A DNA stretch of 64,000 nucleotides from Glandiceps talaboti (taxonomy: Eukaryota > Hemichordata > Enteropneusta > Spengelidae), in NCBI RefSeq assembly GCF_964340395.1, contig NC_135559.1:21016611-21080610 (forward strand). Direction: 5' to 3'. The position numbers were made by a program, and so were the translations under genes. This document shows, one piece after another, positions 56,038 through 64,000 of this stretch (positions within the stretch are counted from its first letter, which is position 1; every line of letters starts with the position of its first letter). Under the pieces are notes generated by a model. The model did not search any database. It was not told where the DNA came from and saw only the letters and a program-made list of their open reading frames with translations.

Positions 56038-57231
56038 GAAGGTTGCACAGCCTGCTTATGAACGACAAATAAGGGCGTAGCCCGCAGAGGGCTGTAAGCT
56101 GTTTGTACCATCTAGTAAGAAGGCTTATAACACATTATAAATTTTTACTTCTAGACACTAATTACACTAATCCAAAAGTACATAACGTAAGTAATACCTT
56201 CCATAACACCGGTACACGATAACGTAGATGATGTAGAGTTGAGGGCATGGAGAAATGAACTTGATATATTTCTTACAAAACTAAGGGAGCCTTCAGTAAT
56301 TACGAGGGTGGGCCGAGGGGGGGGGGTTAGGGTATGTCTGAGCTGTCAAATGTGATCCTCCCCTACCCTACTCCTTTTTCTAAAATCTGACCCTCCCCTA
56401 ATCCCAAGTTCTAAAATCGTCGATTCAACTTGTAGCCCCTATTTTCCCATTTTACTAGCTACTTTGGGATTACTACATTCATTGTTTGTCTTCCTTTTAA
56501 AAGCATAAAATGTCTTCGTGTCTAAAACAGTTTTAAATTCCTCATTATCTTTACAATTGGTCAAGAATTTAATTTACAATAAATTATTGTTCAAGTAGAT
56601 TGGTTTAATAATTTAAAGTATTTGAGTTTGAATGTAGAAGATATCCACTAAGATCCTCGTCTACAATTCAATTCATCACATTTAATACCAAATCTTTCTC
56701 ATCCTCATTTCGATAATTTGTTTTATTCTGTGTAACGACGGGAAAGTCAAGTGACAACAGAAATTCTACTATATATAGTAGCTGCAGTCAATATCTTATC
56801 ATGGTGACTACCAGTGCTCACGTCTTTATATTCTGTATATTTCTTATTCTTTCCTCCCAGACATACTTCAACAATTTTCATCATTATCCTACTTGAAATT
56901 GTCTTTCTCAATAGAATCAGCCTGTTCTTTAGTAAATCAAAGATCACTTTTGACATCTGCTAGCTCTTCTTGTAATTTGTCATTGTCATGTCAAGCACTG
57001 CCATAGCTAATTATTGTGTTCGCTTTTCAAAATACTGACTTCATCTAATTAGAACAGAATCTTGGTCTCTCCGTCCAAAGTCTGTACAACTATCTTGGCA
57101 AACATTTCGTTGTTTTTATCGACGACGTCGGTAATCCTTGTTATCATATCTATGACAACTTAGCGAAGCGTACAGTCGTGGTTATTGTTCTCCATATTTG
57201 TTTACATCACCATGGAAACAGACCACACGTC
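56038..57231. other. Intergenic, nothing recognised
   Basis: Contains a purine-rich stretch with a G run at about 56,300-56,330 and complementary CCCTCCCC motifs near 56,340-56,400, which look like part of a dispersed repeat. No supported gene. Confidence 0.5.
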
Positions 57232-57352
57232 ATGTATGTATGTATGTATGTATGTATGTATGTATGTATGTATGTATGTATGTATGTGTGTGTGTGTGTA
57301 TGTGTGTGTGTATGTATGTATGTATGTATGTATGTATGTATGTATGTATGTA

Positions 57353-57411
<59 letters not shown>

Positions 57412-57470
57412 ATGTATGTATGTATGTATGTATGTATGTATGTATGTATGTATGTATGTGCGTTCTTGCG
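57232..57470. repeat. (TATG)n/(TG)n/(TCTG)n compound microsatellite
   Basis: A TATG tract, short TG, TATG, TCTG and TATG again, just upstream of the AADAC-like first exon. Confidence 0.95.
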
Positions 57471-57733
57471 TGGGTGCGTGCGTGTGTGCGTCTGTACGTA
57501 CATACCCGTGTACCTACTTACCTAACTACCTACCGGCATCCTACCTACTTACCTACCTACCTACATGTACATATTTATGTAAAGGCATGTGAATGTTCAC
57601 GATATCCTGTTTATTTGACCTATATAAAAAAAAAACATTTTAAATCAGACATTGAATCTCCTTTTTAAATAATGAAAATTTGAATTTACCTCTTACCTTA
57701 CAGTTGAAACAAAGTGATATTATACCAGTGATT

Positions 57734-57868
57734 ATGGCAAAGTGGATCTTGGGAGTTTTGATTGGAGCATCTCTGTCTTATTTCCTGTATTGTCCGTTAC
57801 CAAATGGTATTGCACAACCAATGAGGTTGACAATGTATCATGCATTTGATCAAATAATGTCAGTTTAC
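57734..57868 (+). CDS. AADAC/NCEH1-like exon 1 (coding part)
   Basis: ATG at 57,734 opens 45 codons of signal-anchor ending at TTAC|GTAAGT, phase 0. Confidence 0.83.
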
Positions 57869-58519
57869 GTAAGTGTTATACCAAATAATTATGTCCCTGT
57901 GGTTATTTCTCTATTCAAAACTAGAATATAATTATGGAAGACCAAAACGTCATGGCAATACATTTGTATTGGTCGCCCACCAAATGACACCCGGTGAATA
58001 GTTTTATCACACATATAATTACTCGCAAGCATAGTAAAGTTATGAAACTCTGTTTTCAGACGTTTACTACTTAGTGTCTTAAAGACAATTTTTTTGTAAT
58101 TCTCAGATTTGTCCAAAGACATTTTTATAACTTTAGCCTGAAGCTGGACCAACAATATTTACACTCAAGTATATCTATGGTACTCTCACGGGAAAATGGA
58201 TTCCCCAAACTCCATAAACGCACTTGATTTCAAACATTTTACACAAGTATAATATATTAACATGTAGAAATTCAACTCCTATAGGTGACTGGTGCAACTT
58301 TTCTTGGCTTGACCGATGAGTTTAGTGCATATGATTCAATGTGGGCAGTTCAGAGTTGGGTACTCAGATGTGGTTTGGACGAGGAACGTACAATAAAACA
58401 CTCAGACACTACTTTTGATGGGGTTGGTGTACGTTTGTATGAGCCTGTTGAGAAGTCTGCTAAGCCAGTTCCTGGCATAGTGTACATACATGGAGGAGGT
58501 TGGGTAGCTGGTAATACAG
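57734..58519 (+). CDS. Arylacetamide deacetylase / neutral cholesterol ester hydrolase-like protein (first two coding exons)
   Basis: Exons 57,734-57,868 and 58,285-58,519 join in frame (123 residues) and the gene continues beyond 58,519 in phase 1. The N-terminus is a single hydrophobic anchor (WILGVLIGASLSYFLYCPLP), as in ER type II membrane members of the AADAC/NCEH1 family. The usual TFDGVGVRLYEP strand and the oxyanion-hole motif VYIHGGGW follow. The catalytic GDSAGG serine, Asp and His must lie in exons outside the window. The family hydrolyses acyl esters of lipids or xenobiotics. An acceptor CTTACCTTACAG at 57,703 implies a non-coding 5' exon. The choice between AADAC and NCEH1 cannot be made from this part. 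Confidence 0.85.
58285..58519 (+). CDS. AADAC/NCEH1-like exon 2
   Basis: Acceptor TCCTATAG, 235 nt, donor ACAG|GTAAAC in phase 1. It carries HGGGW. Confidence 0.88.
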
Positions 58520-58989
58520 GTAAACTCATTTAGGTGATCGCCCAGTGCAAATTTCCCTTGCTGCAATGTCTTCTCCACGCAATCACGATATGGAACACAT
58601 AATCATTATGGTTTTCTCTCTCCATGTAATGATATCTCCACGTGGAGACAAATCTTCGTAGCGAGAAGAAAACAAATCGCAAAAATATTGTGCAATTATG
58701 TAATGGTCGGTTATGCCATTTTTCAATTGAAACTAAACTAAATTTTTCACAGCAAAATTTCTTTAAAAAAATATGTCTATAAAATGTCTGTAGAAATCAC
58801 TCCCTGTACATTTAATTGATATTGTTTACACGTTCAATTATATTCAGTTGTTTGAAACTGACCAATAAAAAACAGACTCAGTTTATCTTGTTTTATCTTG
58901 TTTTGGTCAAGTTAAAATGCCTTGCATTTGTAAAGTTGTGTTATTAATCAAAACTAAAGAAACAAAACAACAATACTTGTTTTACAACC
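58520..58989. other. Intron of the AADAC-like gene, unique part
   Basis: No exon was seen here. A short inverted word (CCACGTGGAG) near 58,630-58,650 is the only notable feature. Confidence 0.5.
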
Positions 58990-60848
58990 ACAAGTCTTAG
59001 CCAATTGCCAAAGTGCATGTACAATGTCAGTCATGAAGTAAAGTATATATGACACCAATAATATTGTCAAAGTACATGTATAAAGCCAGTCATGAAGTAA
59101 AGTATATATGGCACCAATAATATTGTCAAAGTGCATGTATAAAGTCAGTCATGAAGTAAAGTATATATGGCACCAATAATATTGTCAAAGTGCAGGTACA
59201 AAGTCAGTCATGAAGTAAAGTATATATGACACTAATAATATCGTCAAAGTGCATGTATAAAGTCAGTCATGAAGTAAAGTATATATGACACCAATAATAT
59301 TGTCAAAGTACATGTATAAAGTCAGTCATGAAGTAAAGTATATATGACACTAATAATATTGTCAAAGTGCAGGTACAAAGTCAGTCATGAAGTAAAGTAT
59401 ATATGGCACCAATAATATTGTCAAAGTGCAGGTATAAAGTCAGTCATGAAGTAAAGTATATATGACACCAATAATATTGTCAAAGTGCAGGTACAAAGTC
59501 AGTCATGAAGTAAAGTATATATGGCACCAATAATATTGTCAAAGTGCAGGTACAAAGTCAGTTATGAAGTAAAGTATATATGGCACCAATAATATTGTCA
59601 AAGTGCATGTATAAAGTCTTTCATGAAGTAAAGTATATATGACACTAATAATATTGTCAAAGTGCATGTACAAAGTCAGTCATGAAGTAAAGTATATATG
59701 ACACCAATAATATTGTCAAAGTGCATGTACAAAGTCAGTCATGAAGTAAAGTATATATGGCACCAATAATATTGTCAAAGTGCATGTATAAAGTCAGTCA
59801 TGAAGTAAAGTATATATGGCACCAACAATATTGTCAAAGTGCATGTATAAAGTCAGTCATGAAGTAAAGTATATATGACACCAATAATATTGTCAAGGTG
59901 CATGTACAAAGTCAGTCATGAAGTAAAGTATATATGGCACCAATAATATTGTCAAAGTGCATGTACAAAGTCAGTCATGAAGTAAAGTATATATGGCACC
60001 AATAAAATTGTCAAAGTGCATGTACAAAGTCAGTCATGAAGTAAAGTATATATGACACCAATAATATTGTCAAAGTGCATGTACAAAGTCAGTCATGAAG
60101 TAAAGTATATATGGCACCAATAATATTGTCAAAGTGCAGGTACAAAGTCAGTCATGAAGTAAAGTATATATGACACTAATAATATTGTCAAAGTGCAGGT
60201 ACAAAGTCAGTCATGAAGTAAAGTATATATGACACCAATAATATTGTCAAAGTGCATGTATAAAGTCAGTCATGAAGTAAAGTATATATGGCACCAACAA
60301 TATTGTCAAAGTGCATGTATAAAGTCAGTCATGAAGTAAAGTATATATGACACCAATAATATTGTCAAGGTGCATGTATAAAGTCAGTCATGAAGTAAAG
60401 TATATATGACACCAATAATATTGTCAAAGTGCATGTACAAAGTCAGTCATGAAGTAAAGTATATATGGCACCAATAAAATTGTCAAAGTGCATGTACAAA
60501 GTCAGTCATGAAGTAAAGTATATATGACACCAATAATATTGTCAAAGTGCATGTACAAAGTCAGTCATGAAGTAAAGTATATATGGCACCAATAATATTG
60601 TCAAAGTGCAGGTACAAAGTCAGTCATGAAGTAAAGTATATATGACACTAATAATATTGTCAAAGTGCAGGTACAAAGTCAGTCATGAAGTAAAGTATAT
60701 ATGACACCAATAATATTGTCAAAGTGCATGTACAAAGTCAGTCATGAAGTAAAGTATATATGACACCAATAATATTGTCAAAGTGCATGTATAAAGTCAG
60801 TCATGAAGTAAAGTATATATGGCACCAATAATATCGTCAAAGTGCATG
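58990..60848. repeat. 59-bp minisatellite with higher-order structure
   Basis: About 31 units around AAGTCAGTCATGAAGTAAAG then TATATATGGCACCAATAATA. Marker variants (ACCAACAATATT at 59,821 and 60,293; CCAATAAAATTG near 60,000 and 60,472) recur exactly 472 bp apart, which is eight units, so a block of units was duplicated. A diverged remnant continues at 62,485-62,515 beyond the inserted transposon. Confidence 0.93.
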
Positions 60849-60854
60849 TACAAT

Positions 60855-61730
60855 TATGGGAAGCCGTTCAGGCCAAAAGTATTTTTTTATTTTTGCTATA
60901 GTATTTTATATTTTTCGTACTTACAAACTAATTTTAACAGTTTATGTACTTTTATTCCATGGTCACATTATTTTAATTGAAATAAGTTTGCATTTATTTG
61001 AGAATATTGTTTTATTTTTCGTCAAACCAGAATTTTTAAAGGATTATATATAATTGAAAGTCAAAATATATTTTTTGTTAAAGTTATTTTATTTTATTTT
61101 TTTTTAATTTAAAAAAAAAATTTCAACTTTTTTTTTTCTCAACTTTTTTTTTTTTTTGGACGAGTCTGCTGACAGGCGCCGGCCACGAGCACGTCGTGCT
61201 CGTGACAGGCGTGTCCTTCGTCCTCCATTACGATGTGTTTCGGCGCCAAATACACGTTCTTATTACCTTCGAAATTGATCGCTCAAACATTATATCAGAT
61301 CTGAAAACCGTTAATTTACGTGTGATAGTATCTGTTTTTTTCCAACAACCGCGACTTCAGCCGCGTACACACATATGTACACCGCATGTGATGATGACTG
61401 TATGTATGATGTATTACATGATGTAGTACGTAGGATACGATCCATGTGCAACGGGTAAAGGTAGTTAATCTAAAACAACTAAAGTTTGTTGCATCAATAA
61501 CAATTACATTCATTATTGTGAAACTGACCAGAATTGAAATAAGATGGTACACTATACTGTGAGCGTGAGCAAAATAGCTTTAGGAACAAAAACATGAGGA
61601 AAAGTGAACGCGTATTTCCAATGGGTCAGTCAGGTACTACTTCTAGTACAAGCGCACATCTTGACGTCGACCTGCTGTATTACATATCAACCTAAACCAG
61701 CTTTTCTATATCGCCTTGTGACGTTGTAAT

Positions 61731-61766
<36 letters not shown>

Positions 61767-62478
61767 AAAGATTCAGTTTACTTCATCGTTCATTGTAGTA
61801 TACATTCTCTTGGTGTTCAGAGTACACATGTATCATAAAAAGTTGAGAACAACACGTCTACGTATGTACAGCAGGTCGACGTCAACATGTGCGCTCGTAC
61901 TAGAAGTACCTGACTGACCGTTTGGAAATACCTTTACCCGTTTCACATGGATCGTACGCGGCTAAAGTCGCGGTTCTTGGAAAAAACAGATACTATCACG
62001 CGTAAATTAACAGTTTTGTGATCTGATATAATGTTTGAGCGATCAATTTCGATTTTCGAAGGTAATATTAAGAACGTGTATTTGGCGCCGAAACACATCG
62101 TAATGGAGGACGAAGGACACGCCTGTCACGAGCACGACGTGCTCGCGACCGGTGCCTGTCATCAGACTCGGCCAGCCACAAAAAAAAAGTTGAGAAAAAA
62201 AATTTAAGTTGAAATTTTTTTTTTAAATCAAAAAATAAAATAAAATAACTTTAACAAAAAATATATTTTGACTTTCAATTATATATAATCCTTTAAAAAA
62301 TTCTGGTTTGACGAAAAATAAAACAATATTCTCAAATAAATGCAAACTTATTTCAATTAAAATAATGTAACCATGGAATAAAAGTACGTAAACGGTTAAA
62401 ATTAGTTTGTAAGTACGAAAAATATAAAATACTATAGCTAAAATAAAAAAATATTTTTGGCCTGAACGGCTTCCCATA
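60855..62478. mobile_element. 1.6-kb fold-back transposon with 6-bp target duplication (TACAAT)
   Basis: Starts TATGGGAAGCCGTTCAGGCC and ends with its reverse complement. TACAAT flanks both sides (60,849-60,854 and 62,479-62,484), duplicating minisatellite sequence. The arms (about 60,855-61,681 and 61,868-62,478) are inverted copies of each other; the right arm lacks about 200 bp of the left. The spacer contains a (GTT)n tract at 61,733-61,766. No transposase frame is present. Six-base duplications and very long terminal repeats occur in several eukaryotic transposon groups (Polinton and Dada among them); the group is unresolved. Confidence 0.82.
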
Positions 62479-62523
62479 TACAATGTTAGTCTGAAATAAA
62501 ATATATATGGTCGCGGCCATCAA

Positions 62524-63322
62524 TATGGGAAGCCGTTCAGGCCAAAAGTATTTTTTTATTTTTGCTATAGTATTTTATATGTTTCGTACTTACAAACTAA
62601 TTTTAACAGTTTATGTACTTTTATTCCATGTTCACATTATTTTAATTGAAATAAGTTTGCATTTATTTGAGAATATTGTTTTATTTTTCGTCAAACCAGA
62701 ATTATTTTAAGCATTATATATAATTGAAAGTCACAATTTTTTTTTTGTTAAAGTTTTTTATTTTATTTTTTAATTTAAAAAAAAAAAATTCAACTTTTTT
62801 TTTTGACCAGCGCCTGTCACGAGTACGTCGTGCCCGTGACAGGCATGTCCTTCGACATCCATTACGACGTGTTTCGGCGTCAAATACACCTTCTCATTAC
62901 CTTCGAAATTGGTCTCTCAAACATTATATTAGATCTCAAAACTGTTAATTTACGTGTGATAGTATCTGTTTTTTCCAACAACCGCGACTTCAGTCGCGTA
63001 CACACATGTGTACACCGTCACGTTAAGGTTACGACCGCATGTATGATTATTACATGATGCAGTACGTAGGACACGATCCATGTGCAAAGGGTAAAGGGTA
63101 AACAACTAAATTACATTCATTATTGTGAAACTGACCAGAATTGAAATAAGATGGTACACTATAATGTGAGCGTGAGCAAAACAGCTTTAGGAACAAAAAC
63201 GCGAGGAAAACGAACGCGTATTTCCAATGGGTCAGTCAGGTACTACTTCTTGTGCGAGTGCACATGTTGACGTCGACCTGCTGTATTACATATCAACCTA
63301 AATCAGCTTTTATCGCCTTATC
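62524..63322. mobile_element. Partial second copy of the fold-back transposon (one arm)
   Basis: Begins with the same TATGGGAAGCCGTTCAGGCC and follows the left arm of the 60,855 element in direct orientation through GGGTCAGTCAGGTACTACTT to CAGCTTTTATCGCC. It then diverges. Its partner arm is absent or lies beyond the window. Confidence 0.8.
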
Positions 63323-64000
63323 ATCATCATATGGAAAGCCGGTTGGGACCATCGTCGTCAACACTACATTGCATAGAAAAAGCCTATCAAAGTCGTCGTC
63401 GTCATCGGCTGTTGTCGACGATAAAACTAGCTACACACGCCAATGTGGACCTTCGTCGTCGTCGTCATCACCATCACCATGCATGCAAAAGTTTTCGTCA
63501 TCGTTGGCCAAGTATGCGACATCATCGTTGATGCCTTTTAACAAGTCGTCATCGTCAATGGCCTAATATACCAAAAATAGCCTAACTGCGACACCATCGA
63601 TGTTGAAAAACGCACATGCGCAGAAGATGCCTTTTAACAAGTCGTCATCGTCGATGGCCTAATATACTAAAAATAGCCTAACTGCGACACCATCGATGTT
63701 GAAAAACGCACATGCGCAGAAGATGCCTTTTAACAAGTCGTCATCGTCGATGGCCTAATATACTAAAAATAGCCTAACTGCGACACCATCGATGTCGAAA
63801 AACGCACATGCGTAGAAGATGCCTTTTAAAAAAGTTGTTGTCTTTTGCAACTTTGCAACATCGTCGTTGGCCGAGGGCGACGATGACAACAAGAAGTGCA
63901 TGCACCAATGGCACTCGGACAAAACAGCGTCAACAGCTAGCGCTGAGGACGTAAATGCAACACTTTTATCTTGTTTATTTCCGGCTGTTTATACTCATAG
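63323..64000. repeat. TCG-rich stretch and 96-bp tandem repeat
   Basis: A TCG/GTC trinucleotide-rich stretch, then three full units and part of a fourth with a 96-bp period (landmarks AGATGCCTTTTAACAAG at 63,625 and 63,721, and CGACACCATCGATGT). Serine-rich and arginine-rich frames here are artefacts. No gene was seen to the window end. Confidence 0.75.

Noticed and set aside
1-64000. tRNA, rRNA or snRNA genes
   Set aside because: No GGTTCGAAT-type B box with a matching cloverleaf or other recognisable RNA gene was found by eye; a covariance-model scan would be decisive.

Overview
The window is nuclear DNA of an animal: genes are split by GT-AG introns, coding exons are short and widely spaced, and the rest is AT-rich and crowded with microsatellites, minisatellites and small inverted-repeat elements. 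The protein families seen (D8C, calcium-binding EGF and thrombospondin-1 secreted proteins, an AADAC/NCEH1-type lipase, DDB2) fit a marine invertebrate such as an invertebrate deuterostome or lophotrochozoan. The species cannot be fixed from the sequence alone.

Left part (1-14,585). Two near-identical copies of a small secreted gene lie on the minus strand: signal peptide exon, D8C exon and, for the second copy, an EGF exon ending in a hydrophobic tail that looks like a GPI signal. The first copy runs off the left edge. A thrombospondin-1/EGF-like secreted exon (10,641-11,001) follows on the same strand, with two weaker candidate exons nearby. All confident exon junctions here are phase 1, as in modular extracellular proteins.

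Middle (14,586-51,300). This is one gene, DDB2, on the minus strand. DDB2 is the damaged-DNA-recognising WD40 subunit of the DDB1-CUL4 ubiquitin ligase. I reconstructed ten coding positions from 50,786 down to 30,873. The phases close exactly: 1,455 nt, 484 codons plus stop. Three features stand out. (1) Coding exon 4 is present twice in tandem (44,289-44,434 and 43,945-44,090). Both are 146 nt with the same phases and about 48% protein identity, so they must be used mutually exclusively. (2) The exon 6/intron 6 junction has been amplified into a 43-bp minisatellite of about 17 extra units, nearly all carrying a consensus 5' splice site. (3) The terminal exon lies inside an 8.3-kb head-to-tail duplication (15,172-23,486 and 23,487-31,765) and so exists twice. 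The duplicated block is mostly three stacked minisatellites with 37-, 36- and 40-bp units. Five of the larger DDB2 introns (1, 3, 6, 8, 9) each carry their own unrelated minisatellite.

Right part (51,300-64,000). Two orphan terminal exons of unidentified genes (one per strand) are followed on the plus strand by the first two coding exons of an arylacetamide deacetylase/neutral cholesterol ester hydrolase-like gene (57,734-58,519), with a membrane anchor and the HGGGW oxyanion motif. Its next intron holds a 59-bp minisatellite with a 472-bp higher-order period, interrupted by a fold-back transposon flanked by a 6-bp target duplication (TACAAT). A second partial copy of that transposon follows. 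No tRNA, rRNA, CRISPR or operon-like structure was seen.
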